DNA of 64,000 bases from Rusavskia elegans (Eukaryota > Ascomycota > Lecanoromycetes > Teloschistales > Teloschistaceae). Location of the stretch: positions 99,004-163,003 of the forward strand of contig SAUG01000137.1 in assembly GCA_011316305.1 (NCBI GenBank). Reading direction: 5' to 3'. Each line of letters begins with the position of its first letter. The stretch's first letter is position 1. The notes below the pieces were generated by a model. That model made no database searches, was not told the origin of the DNA, and saw nothing but the letters and a program-made list of their open reading frames with translations. The translations under genes and the position numbers were made by a program. Shown in pieces: positions 37,331 through 50,070 of the stretch.

Positions 37331-38030
37331 TATTTCGGTTCCGGCTCTAGTTATAGCTCTAGTTCTAGTTCTAGCTTCTACGAGGTGCTGTACTGTTTCT
37401 TTTACTAGATTTTCGGCTGCTATACCGATTAACGTCTCTTTAGCAAAAAAAAAAAGGATAGAAATAAAAATGAAAATAGAAATAAAAAGAATATTATTAA
37501 TAGCTTTAAACTCTTCTAAAATAAATTTATAGTTAATAACTTTCTTTATAGTTTACTTTTCGATATTTTAGAAATGTTTAGAATATACGCTTTCTTTTTA
37601 AAAAATAAAAAATAGAATTCTTTCGGCTAAATAGTTTATATCTATTATTTTAGACTGTTTCTATATCTTTATAATTATCTTTTATAAAATCTACTATTAT
37701 TCTTTATACTCGTATCAGATTTATAAAAAGCTTTTTAAATTTTAAAAGCTTTAATAGCTTTATTAATATAAATTTATTATTTAATAGGCTCCTAAAACCT
37801 TTTATAAAGCGGCGAATCGATTTACTAGACTAAATATTTAGGTTTATTTTATCTTATACAAATATCTAAAATTTCTTCGACTTTTTATTCTTTTTCGTTT
37901 TCTACTAGAATAGGCTAGAGTTCCGGATCTCTATCGCCTCGTAAATACTAAAACTCTAATAAAGATATATAGAAAACAAAATAGATAGTTTTAAATAATT
38001 TCGGCAGGTCTAATCCGTATATCTATAAAC
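37331..38030. other. Unidentified mutated DNA between two copia copies
   Basis: Begins with a TTCCGGCTCTAG...AGCTCTAGTTCTAG short repeat. The - strand reads as a stop-filled protein-like stretch that I do not recognise. No LTR is found here for copia copy 3, so that copy is truncated on this side. Confidence 0.35.
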
Positions 38031-41000
38031 TAAATTTCTTTATATTTCATAGAATATAGATATTATATTTTGTTTTATTTTAATAAAAAAGTATATACTG
38101 GACGCCTATTAGAATAATTTAAACCTTTATAAATAAAGAGGAATCTATATATCTAGATGTTTTTAGATATATAGAAATTTTTATTAGCTATAAATATTTA
38201 TATAAATTTTTAGATTAAAAATTACTATAGCGCTCCAATAGTACTATTTTTAAAAATTCTTTAGAATTCTATAATTAATTTAGCGATATAGCTAGATAGT
38301 AAAGACCCCGATATATATTTATATATTATCGCTATCTAACTATAAGCGGCTAAAAATATTACGATTCCGAAAGCTATTAATATTATTTTTTATCTAATAG
38401 CGTTTAGATTTAAAGTTGAAATAGAATAATATTCGAGGATAAAAATAGAATAGATTGTTATTGTAATTTATATAGACGATATAATCTCGAATATTATCTA
38501 GTAGTTTTTTTCAATATTTCGATATATATATATATAGATCGAGTTTTCTAGAAATGTAGATAGAAAAATTATTTTTTCAAAAGTTAACTAAATCTAAAAG
38601 AGCTATAAATAGTACTAAATAAAAAGATTAAATAAAAAAGTTAAATAGTATAATTTATATATTAAAAATATATCCGAAAATATAATAGTAGTAGATAGTA
38701 GAGGAAAATTTATAGCGGGCGGCTAGCGGCTAGAATATTAACTAGCCTATATCTATATTTGTTTTGAAAAAGTTGATAAAGTATCTAAATTACTACTTGA
38801 TCGTTAAAATACATTTACTAACTTTAAAAGCGATTAATATATTAAATTTAATATTGAATTTAATAGTATTTAGATTAAAGATATACTTTTAGCGTTTTAC
38901 TACTAAAATAGAAAAATAAATCCGGATATAAATAATTATATAAAAATTTCAATCGAATATATTATCGGAAAAGATAAAAGAAATATAGTAATTTAAAACG
39001 ATATAACTATCGTATAAATAGATCTATAGAGCCTAATTTTTTTTAAAAGTTTAACTACTTTCTATAATAAAAATTATAATCTCCTAAATTAATATTTATA
39101 GATATATAGTAATTAATAGTACTCTAAAAATAAATATCTTTCGAGGAAAATTATTATTAGAAAAATCTTTGAAATTTAGATAGATTATTACTATTATTAC
39201 TTAAAGTTCCAAGCGTTTTCGGGTCTTTGAATCTAAATACTATATAACAAGTTTTAAATATACCTTTATCTAAAATATTAATAAATCTTTTAAATTACTA
39301 TATACTTTATAAAAGTATATTAGAAATTAATAGTTTTATTAATAATAACTTTTTTATCAGAATTTAATATAGATAATAAAAAATTTAGTATAATTATAGA
39401 ATTAACGTTTTATAGTAAAGGTAATAGCGCCCTATTTATTACTATAGAAGATTACTAAATCTAGTATAATATTTAAATCTTTTTTATTAATTAATAATTA
39501 ATTTAAAATATAATATAACTAAATAGCCGCTTTAGTAATTCTAGATTTTCTATCTAATATTATTTCGGTAGTCGATATAGCTATAGTAGTTTACTATTTA
39601 GAGAACTAGCTAATAGTATCGAATCTAATATCGAAAATATATTTAGAAATAAAGCGATAGGTTTTTTAGTTACTTGCCTAATCGGTATTAATATATTTCT
39701 ATAACTTCTATAAATCGCTTCTATTAATGAAAATAAAGTAAACTAGTTTATTTATATATTTGTAAATTCTAGTAATTATATTCTAATAGTAGTTTATAGA
39801 ATTAAACGAGTACCGGCTAATAATAGAAATAGTTAAAACAATATTAAAATTGATTCTAATTATAGCGTATATTAAAAAGTCGATAGTATTTTAATATTTA
39901 CGTTTTATCGTTAGACGGCAGTCCTAAATCCTAATTAGTAGAAGCAGTTTCTAGACAAAGGCCGGAATCTATTAAGATAGAAATATTTTTATTATAGATA
40001 GCGAAACAATAGTTTTTTAGAGTTTATTTAATATAAATAGTTCAGTTCAACTAAATAGTACGGAATTTCCGGTTTCTAATGATTTTTATACCGAAATAGA
40101 AATTAACGGGACCTAAATCTAATATCTAAAAATATTCGTTTTAATATATTTTAATATTTTTGAAATTTTAATAACAAGCGTTATACAAAAGTATATAATT
40201 AATATAATAATCTATAATAGTTAAACTATTATAAAAGATATTATAATCGAATTTTAGAAATTTAAAATCGATAATAGTTAAAAATTTAGCGAGATAGAGA
40301 TACTAGATCCGAAATTATTATTTAAAATTATAAAAGATTTTCCGAAGCTTTTATATTATATTAGAGTCGCTGAAATTTATAAAATATTATATATAGATAA
40401 TATTATCTATATAACTATAGAAAAAAGCGGTTTTAACGGCTATTTAATCGAGCTATAGACTATAGGCGGCGGTAGTAGTAAAAACATTTTTATAGAATAT
40501 TAGTTTAACTATAGAAGCGAAGATTTTATTAAAATTGATATCGGCTTTCTATTTAAAGCTATAAACGATCTAGCAACTTTTATAATCTAAACGGGTTTTA
40601 AATTTTAAAACTATATTTATAGAATAATTGGAACCTTCTAATTTAATATTATCTATACTTAATATTATAGTAGTATATAATTAACGAATTTAGTACTAGA
40701 CTATAGAATTCTGTAAAAAGTAGTAATATAGAAAAATAAATCTATAGAAAAGCCTAAAGCTGTAATTACTTCGAGGCTAAATAGATTATTCGAGTTTAGA
40801 GATATTAGAAAAAAGCCGAAAGCTATAAAGAGATCCGGGTTGTCTTCGGATATAGTAAAAAAATTTTATAGCGGAATATAATCAGAATCCGGGCGTAAAT
40901 AATTCTAGACTATAAAGTCGATTTACTATTGATTATATAGAAACCAGTAGTTTTTAATAGAATATTAGAAATTACGGACAGTTTGTCTTACTCGGAAGTT

Positions 41001-41872
41001 ATTAGATAAACTATAAAGAAACGTTATTTATAATAATATAGCAGTAGATATAAAATTTAGAATAGATTAGATAAAGCTTCGAAAGTTAAACCGATATAAT
41101 AATAGATTTTAATAGCGAATAGAAAGCTTTAAGTTCTTATATTATTTAGAACTAGACGATATAATTAGTAAAGCCGAAAGTTAGACTCGAAAGTTTATTT
41201 AGACCGTTAGGAAATTAGGAAAATAGGATAGCTAGAAATATAGTCTACTAGCCTCCTATTTTATAAAGGTTCTAGTCTATATTAAACTAGCTAGGCAATC
41301 GCTTCTTTTATTTATTATAATAGCTAGAACTATCTGGATTACTATAGCGTATATATAGAGTTAAAAAGTATCTAAAGTTAACTAGAACGCTTTGTATAAT
41401 AAATCGCGGTAGAATACTCCTTCTTTAATTTATATACTGGCCTTTTATATTACAATTATCTATATATCTATATAATTCACGGTGTTTTAAATATATAGTA
41501 TACTAGCGATTTATATTCCATTCGAATATAAAAATAGAGTTTTAACGGCTAAAAAAGGATTATAAAATAAGATAAAAAAGGTCGATTTAGCAAATAAAAA
41601 TTTTAGTGGTTACCGGAATATTTATAGATAGTAGTACGATTATAGACATCGTCGTTCGCTATATTAGAGATTTTAGACGGTCTAATAGTATATATTAGAT
41701 TAATCGGAAGAAGAAAAGATAGATAAAATAAAATAACAAATTTAATAAATATTTAAAAAGCGTTAAATATAAAAATTAATACTTTCTACAAATAATAATA
41801 ACTATAATAAACTAACTTGGCCAGAACTTCCGGGTTTAAAAGCTATTAATATTATATATATAGAATATTAAA

Positions 41873-42304
41873 GGCCTGAATGGCGTAGTGGCAACGCTGC
41901 GTGACCTGGAGGCCCAACGGATCCAACACTCTATCTCGGAGTTAACGGATTTAATCCAGCGGGTCGGAGGTTCGAATCCCTCGAAAGCTAACAATATTTA
42001 GAATTTTTTCGATCGATTAAAAAATCGATTTTTACAGAGTTTTAAATATAGAGAGATTATATAGTGGATCGTCTCGGCCTAGCCCGATCGATCGAATTTA
42101 ATTAAATTAATTAATAATTTTAAATAGATTACGGTTTCCCTCTGGGTTTTAGTCCAGATCTAGCTCCTTCGGGAGTCTTTAATTCGAGTTCTCGGTAAAA
42201 TACTTGAGTACCAAATAATTGCGTAATCTGATCGAGTTAACGCCTCTAGCGTTAGATTCGTAAAAGACTAAAATCAAAATCAAAACGATTAAACGTATAA
42301 ATAA
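41873..42304 (+). mobile_element. SINE-A copy 7 (best preserved)
   Basis: 432 bp, flanked by a perfect 13-bp duplication ATAGAATATTAAA (41860-41872 and 42305-42317) inside a copia LTR. The head has a perfect A-box TGGCGTAGTGG (41881-41891) and B-box GGTTCGAATCC (41969-41979), 77 bases apart. That is longer than a normal tRNA, because the head holds an extra arm-like segment. The body includes CTCGGCCTAGCCCGATCG, and the 3' tail ends in ACTAAAATCAAAATC. This is the reference copy for the family. Confidence 0.92.
41881..41979 (+). promoter_or_regulatory. Internal RNA polymerase III promoter of SINE-A copy 7
   Basis: A-box at 41881-41891 matches TRGYNNARNGG at every position; B-box at 41969-41979 matches GGTTCGANTCC at every position. 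In most other copies one or both boxes are damaged. Confidence 0.8.
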
Positions 42305-42375
42305 ATAGAATATTAAATTTAAAGAATTAAGGTAGGCTTTCGCCTAAACTAAATATATAACAAGGAGATGGCAGG

Positions 42376-43278
42376 GATCACCTATATATTTTCTAGCAAC
42401 AAGTTAACTACAAGTAAATTGAAAGTTTTTATTAATTTATATTAAATTAAAAGTCTAAAGAAAGTTTTAAAAAACTATTTACTAGATTAGAAATCTTTTA
42501 TAATTTATTATTATTAATAATTGGAATTTTCTTTTTCAATTTTTGATTAGTAATAACTTGTTTCTAGCAACTGGTAAATTCTAATTTAAATATATTATAG
42601 ACTTCTATTCATTATTAATAATAAATTAAACTATAATTAGATCTATTTTTTTAACAATAATCTAATAATAACTAAAGAAACAGTTTACAATAAATTAATA
42701 GTAAAAATTTTAATTTAAGATAATCTTTATATATATAAAACAGTAGAGCTCTTTTAATACTAAAAACTTTAATCTAGAGATATAGGTGACTGAAATAGAT
42801 ATATATATTTAGTAATAGATATTATCTAATTAGAGTTAGCTTCCTAAAAGATCTAGTATTCGAATCTCGTCGAGAAACTTTTTAGAAAAAAATTTAAACT
42901 AATTTCCAAAGCTAAATAAAATCGATATCTCGTTTTCGATTAAGGAATCTAGACGGTACTAACCAGATCTAGAAGTCTCTAAGACTCGAAGTCGATAGGT
43001 CGATTTCGAAGTCGATAAATCGAATTCTATTTCTATTTTTTTTTTAATATTTAATAAAATAAGATATCGAATTCGTAAGAATTTCTGTTTCTATTAAATT
43101 GTTGTTAAATTGTTATTAAAATAGTGTTAGAGCTTGACTTGTTACTATTTGTTATTATATATAACTTTTATTATTATTAATTCCGAGTTACATCCGTATT
43201 CTAAAAAACTTGTTGAATTAAACTTGTTGCTAGTTTGTTGTTAACTTGTTGCTAGAATTTATATAGATGACTTTAAAA
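42376..43278 (+). mobile_element. T2 element copy 2, left end truncated
   Basis: Starts at ATCACCTATATA, lacking the first bases of the T2 repeat where it meets the copia LTR, and ends GATGACTTTAAAA with TA at 43279-43280. tRNA-like module on + at about 42765-42895 (B-box GTATTCGAATCTCG). Inner GCAACAAGTTAA and TTGTTGCTAG arms are intact. Confidence 0.75.
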
Positions 43279-43280
43279 TA

Positions 43281-44464
43281 ATCAAGATATTAATAGAATG
43301 TTAATAAAACGTCTATATTTCTACTAGTGCCTCTAAAGTAACTTTCTTTTTTTCTATTTCTATTATTTCGATTACACGGTTTTAATTTCTTCGGCCCCGA
43401 TTATTATTACTACTATCTTTACTATAAACTCAGCTGTTATCTTTCGGTTTATTATTATATAGCTTATCTTTCGATTGATCCTCGAGTTAATTTATAATAT
43501 ATAGAAGGAATTCGATACTAATATATTATTCTAGAAAGTTTAAAAATTTATAATATAACTTTTATTATTAATTTTGATAACTTTATTTCGGATAGATTTT
43601 CGAACTTTAATTTATAAATTATATATTTATTTTTTATTATTTAATAGAATATTAAATTCTCTCTATAAACGAGTAAAATATTTATTGAATTTCGAAATAG
43701 TATACTAGTTCTTTCGTTTTATTTCTTTAAATTTATTTTCGGATTCGATTTACCGGATTATAGAATTAATAATAAAACTTTTTAAATATTTATTTAATAT
43801 TCTCGAAATTAGTACTATATTATAGTATATAACTCTTTTTTAATAAATCTTTTATAATAGTCTTTTATTTATAGATACTCGCTAGTTAGTTAAAACAATT
43901 TTCGCGTTACTATTATTATATTCGGATCTTTATTAATAGAAAAAATCTTTATAGTTATCGATTTAAATAAAAAGTAAATTATAATTATTAAAGTTTAAAT
44001 TTTTAAATATTAGATTATAGTTTCTTTTTTTTTCGATTTCTTTACTATTACTAAAAAGGAAGTAGTATTTTATTAAATTTTCGTACTTCGTATATTTTAA
44101 AATCTCGCTCGAGTTCTACTTTACGGATTTTTACTTTTAAAAATTATATTTTTAACGACTCTTTTAATTATTATAAAAGTATTTTATTTTAATTTAATAA
44201 ATTCGGAATCTAGATATAACTTTCTTATTCATTACTAGTTCTTGAAATATTTTAAAAAATTGATTATTAATATCAGATAGTACTAGATAGTTTGACGATT
44301 TAATTAATATTATTAGTAGTACTTTTTTAGTTTATATTATCGGTAATAGTTCTAGAGAAATCTAATTATTTTTTCATACTCTCACGCGTGTTACTATACG
44401 TTTCTATTTCTTTTAAAGGTATCATTATTACTAGATAGTCCGGATCCTTCGGATTAATTAAAAC
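43281..44464. other. Mutated unidentified repeat DNA
   Basis: A T1-like end (GTGCCTCTAAAGTAA) occurs near 43325, but no partner end follows. The rest is stop-filled, and I see no assignable protein motif. Confidence 0.4.
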
Positions 44465-44592
44465 TATAAAGTCTAGACTCCGTTTAATAAACTATATAGT
44501 AGATAGATATAAGAAATAAAATTATTATTTTAATAGCCGTTCAATATTTGGCTATAATATATTATTATTATATAAATCTTCTAATGTTTGAA
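44465..44592 (+). mobile_element. Family-C LTR, degraded copy 3
   Basis: Begins TATAAAGTCTAGACTCCG and retains AGTAGATAGATA and GCCGTTCAATATTTGG in family order, ending near TAAATCTTC. Shorter than the 202-204 bp copies. No TSD found. Confidence 0.5.
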
Positions 44593-44881
44593 ATATATAT
44601 TGAACGGCGTATATATTTATTATAAAACTGAATTCCTTTCTAATAAACTTTTCAGCCGAATATTATAGTTTTAGAATATTAAAATATATTCTATATAATC
44701 TTTTACGAAAAATAAACAAAATAATATACTATAGATTATATTATAAATAAAAATTTTCACATCAAAAACTATATTATATTTCGATATATATTAGAACGTA
44801 TATATTATCTACTGTTTATCTTTTTTTACCGGACCTTTTTATTATATTAAACCAAATTTCCTTTCCTTCTAGCTTAAACTA

Positions 44882-45685
44882 TCTTAGGCGGCGCTGCTAG
44901 TTTCTAGATGGCCTGTTAATTATTTGTTAATTCAATGTTATATAGTATATAGAATTGACAGCTTTTTAACAGTTCAGTTTATAAATACTGCTAATAGATA
45001 TTAAATTCTAAATAATAAAACGTTTATAAAAACAGCTTATTTTATACTATTAGCTGTTTTTAAAAAATATATAATCAACAGTCAATTCACTGGAACTTCA
45101 AATTAAATTATAACAGTTAGGTTTTTTCAATTTCTAGTTAATTGAGAGTTAATAGCTCGTTTAAAAAAACCTAAGATCCATTTAATGTTAATTTGATATT
45201 AAGACGATGTTAAATTGATATTTAAAACTATTTAAAATTCAGGAATATAGTTAGTTTATTAGGATATAAATATATAAATCTCTTTAGTCTAGGGGTTAAA
45301 ATAGTATATAATATTCTATCTCTCTAGAAACTAGTCCCGATTAGGTTAATTCGGTAGGTTCGGGGTTCGAATCCCTCGGTTTTCAATTTTTTTAAACTAA
45401 TTTAGCGATTTAAATAGCCTAGATAAAATAAATCGACCTATCGGATTTAGCTCTCGAGAGGTCGGTCTATAAGCCGATAGATCAATTTTTATATTTTACG
45501 GTAATTTAAAATATAATACCAACAGCCTGTTTTTAAAAAACAGTATGTTTTTTTAAACAGATATAATTAATTACGGTATATTCGTGTTGCCTATACTCGA
45601 CATTTTTGATCACGTAATATTTTTACTAACATGATTTAAACAGCGTGTTAACAGGCCATCTAGAAACTAGCAGCGCCGCCTAAGG
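44882..45685. mobile_element. T3 element (TA-flanked, 804 bp, long inverted ends)
   Basis: Left end TCTTAGGCGGCGCTGCTAG and right end complement CCTTAGGCGGCGCTGCTAG agree for about 37 bases (to GGCCTGTTAA) except the first. TA flanks at 44880-44881 and 45686-45687. The first bases (YCTTAGG) resemble T1 and T2, suggesting related Tc1/mariner-like transposases. No transposase frame. It carries the clearest tRNA-like module of the T families. Confidence 0.9.
45279..45390 (+). promoter_or_regulatory. tRNA-like RNA polymerase III module inside T3
   Basis: Perfect A-box TAGTCTAGGGG (45285-45295) and B-box GGTTCGAATCC (45364-45374), followed by TTTTCAATTTTTTT as terminator. The spacing, about 68 bases, is long for a tRNA, and I do not see a complete acceptor stem, so it is called a tRNA-derived module and not a tRNA gene. 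Confidence 0.7.
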
Positions 45686-45687
45686 TA

Positions 45688-48680
45688 ATCAAATGATAAA
45701 AAATATAATTCTTTACAGATATTACTTTCTATTTAAAAATTAAAAAAAAAAATTCTATTAAATTTAAATAAAGTATATAATATATTATATTAAAGTATAT
45801 ATTTCTTTTTATAATTTCTATCGAAATCCAGTATATTATACTATCTTTATATACTTTCTTGTCTATATTCTCTAAACGCCTTTGTTAAAATAATATTTTA
45901 AAAATATAAAACTTTTCGCTATATTTCTATTAATATAGATAAAGATATTAGAAAAAAAATTTAATTAATATATTTAATAATTTAATCCGGAAGAGGAAAG
46001 GTATTATTCTATCTATTCTATCTATTAATTTTCTAAAATCTATAGATTTCCGAATCTTTATTATTGGATTACTTTTCTAAATTATTAGATATTTTACTAA
46101 TTTATATCTACTTTTTATTTTTATTAAACTCTATATACTCTTTAACAAGCTTTTATTTCGAAATAGGCTTTTAAATAACTTTATCTAAATTGTTTAATAT
46201 TATATAGAATCTTTTAGAGTTTTTTATTTTACCAAATCTCTCGAATAGTAGAAAATATATAAATTCGAAATTCTATTTGCTATAGAGATTTTCGGTCCAA
46301 TTATATATTAATTTTATATAGATTATCTAAATCGAAAATACTTCTACGGACGGTTAGAAAATGGAAATAATATTTAAAATATCTAATATACTTTAGAATA
46401 TACAAAATTCTTTTTTCGAAACTAGAACTATTTCTATAATATCGACTATAGAGATAGTAAAATTAAAGACGAAAGTGATATAAAAGAGAAAATATATAAT
46501 AGTAAAAGATATAGCGAAAGATCTAAAGTTTTAGTAGCGTCTTTTTTAATAAATAATTTTATTTTTTTCTATTAAAAGATCAGCTTTTATAATTTTATAG
46601 AAGGTGGAAACAATAGAAATAAAAATCTATATCTATTTTTAACCTTCTCTAATTATATTTATACTATAGGATATATCTTTTATATAATTTATTCTTCTAG
46701 TTATATTTTTTAATTTCAGGGCTCTAAATATTAGTAATAAATTGATAGATATTATTAAAATTAAAGTATAGTAAAAAGTACATCAGATATATATTTTATA
46801 GTTTAGATATCCTGGTATCGGGATTAGAAATAAAATTAGAATATCGATTTTTAATCGATTAAAGTTTAACGAGCTCGTTAACTTCGTTTTTTTCGATTTT
46901 TTATTTTTTTTTGAAATAGTCTATTTTCTTTTAGGCGATTTAGAATCTTAGTCTACTATATTATTAAACTCTTTTTCACTATTTCTATTATCGAATTTTA
47001 AAGAAAAGTATATATTTATTAGCTATAAGATATTTATATATAGAAAAGAAATTTAAATACTAAACAATAATTATTAAAATTAGAAATCTTTACTATAAGT
47101 TTTAGTACTAACTTACTATTCTAGTTTCGACTACGATTTAATCTACTATTGAAATTTAATACAGTAGATATATCCTTTAGTTAATTCTATTATCTTCTAG
47201 ACTATTCGGTAAAACGTAGAAGAGATCGCTAATAAATCTACTATTAAAAATCTAGTTCCGAATTCTTTTTATAGAAGCTGATATTAAGCGGTCTATAATA
47301 ACTTTTACTATAGCGGAACCTTTATACAACCTTCGATAATTAGAATAAAGTTTGTTTAACTATTTTATAAAACTAGAAATCCTTAATTTAAATATTAGAT
47401 TTCTTTTTACGAAAGCTAAGAAAAAGTATAGTAAATAGATCTTTTAATTTTGAATAAAGGATAGATAATATATTCCAAAATATATTAGAAAATCGAGACC
47501 GACGGAATGGAAATATACTAGCTAAAAAAATAGTAGATTCGATAGATAGAAGTAAAAACAGAATTATTAACTTTTATAATAGTAAAAGATAAAAAAAAGG
47601 CTCGACTAGTATTAACGCTGGATAATATACTAGATAATATACCTCTAAGATAGTTATATCGTAAAATCGATAGAAAAGACAGATATTATAGAAAAAGTAG
47701 ATAATAATCGAGGAAATAGAATTATAAAACGGGAGAGACGGGAGATATATTAAGATATCTATTATTATCGCAAAAGTTAGTAATAGCTTTATAATTGATT
47801 TTTCGACCTAGAATATATAGCTCTCGAACCTTTTATTCTACTACTAATTCTATACTTTTTTTTATAAACTCTATTTTAATATCTTTTTTAGATTTAAATC
47901 GAACTATAAAAATTAGCCAAAGATCTTTTAACTAAATAGAGAATACTATTAACTTTCCTAATATAATAATTAATATATTTTCTAAATTTTCTATTAGTTT
48001 ATTATTTCTTCGATATTTCAGTTTTCTACGCGATATAAATATATATTACAACGCTTGTTTTCTTTTTTAAACTACTAGATCAGACGGAAAAACTAATAAT
48101 AATATCTTTCTATTATAGTTTATAGGAACTCGTTAAAATATCCGACTAATAGCGAGTATTTTTACGCTAGTAAAGTATAGTTTAGCAATAGATATAATAG
48201 AAATAGTAATTTAAAAAATAATCAGATATTAGAGAGAGGTTTTTTTTATAGAAAGAAAAAGACTATATATATTTATTATCCGTACTACTACTACTATTTA
48301 TCTATTAGTAAATTAATAATTAGATTATTATAGGCCTTTTTTATAAAGATTACTATAGTATTAAATGTCGTTTATATTTTCTCGAAGTTTATTATTAGTT
48401 CCTATCTGATAATTTCTAGATCTGCCTATTACTTCTCTCTAATCTTCGAATTACTATCTTTCTTTTATCTACTGTATCTACTTTATCTACTCTATATTCT
48501 TATAGCTCGTCTATTAATTTATTAGTCTATTTAAATTCGTCTATCGTTAGCCGCTATTTCCAGATCTTTTAAATTTTACTATATATTTTTAGACTTTTAT
48601 AGCCTTTCCGAAATATTATAATATTATTATTTATACATTTTAAATACTTTATTCAATTAACTTTTAATCGATATTATATA
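45688..48680. other. Mutated unidentified repeat DNA, about 3 kb
   Basis: Stop-filled on both strands, TpA-rich, with some CpG-rich patches (for example near 47620 and 47730). It may be the interior of an unrecognised element, but I find no terminal repeats or catalytic motifs. Confidence 0.35.
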
Positions 48681-48685
48681 TTAAT

Positions 48686-49091
48686 TATAACGTCTCCGTA
48701 TATCAGAGAACGTTACGTTCGAGTCTAGCTACAGACGTAGATATAATCCGAGCTACGAAATAGTAAAGGAGTTCTAATATAGATTATTATAACTAATCCT
48801 ATATAGCCGTAAAAATAAGATAGAGTTACGATATTATAAGGCGTCTTCGTTATATAGTTAATTATAAAAGGAACAGGACAGTATTTAGTAATTATATTAA
48901 CGACTAATAAAAGAAGCTATCTATTCGATATCAAAAGCGATATATATATTTTAGTAATGGAGCCGATAGAGCCGCTCTACTAAAAAGCGGATATTCTACG
49001 GTTCTAGCGGCTCTAACTAGACTAAACTATTAGTTTCTTTATCTAATTAAAAAATATAAAAAAATACTTTTATAAAATCGTAGACGTAATA
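48686..49091. mobile_element. Solo LTR, family G (406 bp)
   Basis: Begins TATAACGTCTCCG and ends GTAGACGTAATA, i.e. TG...CA ends after RIP. Perfect 5-bp duplication TTAAT at 48681-48685 and 49092-49096. Matches the LTRs of the element at 51499-54797 throughout. A solo LTR implies recombination between the two LTRs of a former full element. Confidence 0.88.
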
Positions 49092-49127
49092 TTAATATAC
49101 CGAATATATATAACCCAAAACTTTGTA

Positions 49128-49557
49128 TTATATATATACGATTTAGTCATTCGGATTTTAATTTTAATTTTTCACGATTTAATACTAGAGGCGCTAAACC
49201 GATCAGATTACGTAATTATTTGGTATTTAAATATTTTATCGTAAACTCGAATTTAGAACTCTCGAAGAAACTAGATTTGGACTAAAATCCAGAGGGAAAC
49301 CGTTATCTATTTAACTTTAATGAATTTAATTTACTTCGAATAGAAACGGCTAGATCGAGATGATCTATTATATAAGCTATTTATATAAAAACTATATATA
49401 AAAATAGATTTAGTCGATTAGAAAAAATTCAAATATTAGGTTAGCTTTCGAAGGAATCGAACCTCCGACCCGCTAGATTAACTCCGCTAACTCCGAGATA
49501 GAACGCGGATCCGTTAGGCCTCCAGGTTATACAGTCTACTACTGCGCCATCCAGACC
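49128..49557 (-). mobile_element. SINE-A copy 8
   Basis: The head is at the right with a good B-box complement (GGAATCGAACCTCCGACCC) and the A-box region complement (CTACTGCGCCATCC). The tail is at the left. Comparatively well preserved. TSD not resolved. Confidence 0.8.
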
Positions 49558-49679
49558 ACCTAGAAATTTAAATATAGATTTAATCTAATAAAAATAACTT
49601 CATTTGGTTTAGTATTTTCGGTAGATACCTGTAGACCTTCTATAAATAGTTAGGAATATAAAGAATAGTTTAAAGAAAA

Positions 49680-50067
49680 AAAATAAAACGTAAATAAAAT
49701 TAATTATAATAGTTTTAATATTAATTTTTCGCCAATTAAAAAAATTTATATTAGTTAAACGTATGGACTATCGCGTTAAAAATTAAATATAAATCTTTCA
49801 ATTAGTATAACGGTAGCGATAGCGGTAAAAATACACTAATTAAACTATATAGAGGAAATCTCTAAATATAAAATAGAATTATTAATAGAAGTATTACTAT
49901 ATATATTTTTCGAATTAACTATTATTTTACTAACTATCGAGATACTTTAAAAGCTAGTTCTATTACTAACAATTTACTCGAAGTAATTATATAAGCTTTT
50001 AATATTAGCTTTCTATTAAAAATTATATACTAATAAATCGGTATTAGTATAGATGTTTAATATATAT
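49680..50067. other. AT-rich stretch between two SINEs
   Basis: No element recognised; a family-D-like fragment lies just before it (about 49590-49680). Confidence 0.4.
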
Positions 50068-50070
50068 ATA

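Larger units (their letters stand above)
38030..42376 (-). mobile_element. Copia-type copy 3, internally deleted and truncated
   Basis: Aligns with copia copy 2 in the same (-) orientation: 38030-40585 corresponds to about 56150-58710, and 40620-41850 to about 61740-63020. About 3 kb, covering the zinc knuckle through integrase, is missing at about 40585-40620. The right LTR starts near 41848 and is split by SINE-A copy 7, then ends abruptly at about 42376 against a T2 element. The left LTR is absent. The RT catalytic site near 40183 reads Tyr-Ile-Asn-Tyr. Confidence 0.78.
41848..42376 (-). repeat. Right LTR (5' LTR in element orientation) of copia copy 3, interrupted and truncated
   Basis: Pieces at 41848-41872 and 42305-42376 join into the first about 80 bp (as read on +) of the 176-bp LTR (TAGGCTTTCGCCTAAACTAA is readable). 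The remaining about 95 bp beyond GGCAGGG are missing where T2 begins. Confidence 0.75.

Noticed and set aside
37331..38030. Left LTR of copia copy 3
   Set aside because: No 176-bp LTR sequence in the required orientation is present; the copy is truncated.
41873..41993. Functional tRNA gene
   Set aside because: A- and B-boxes are perfect, but the head is too long, continues into a SINE body and tail, and the whole unit has a 13-bp TSD and many dispersed copies.
45279..45390. Functional tRNA gene inside T3
   Set aside because: Both boxes match, but spacing is long and no acceptor stem pairs convincingly; the same module recurs in T1 and T2 elements.
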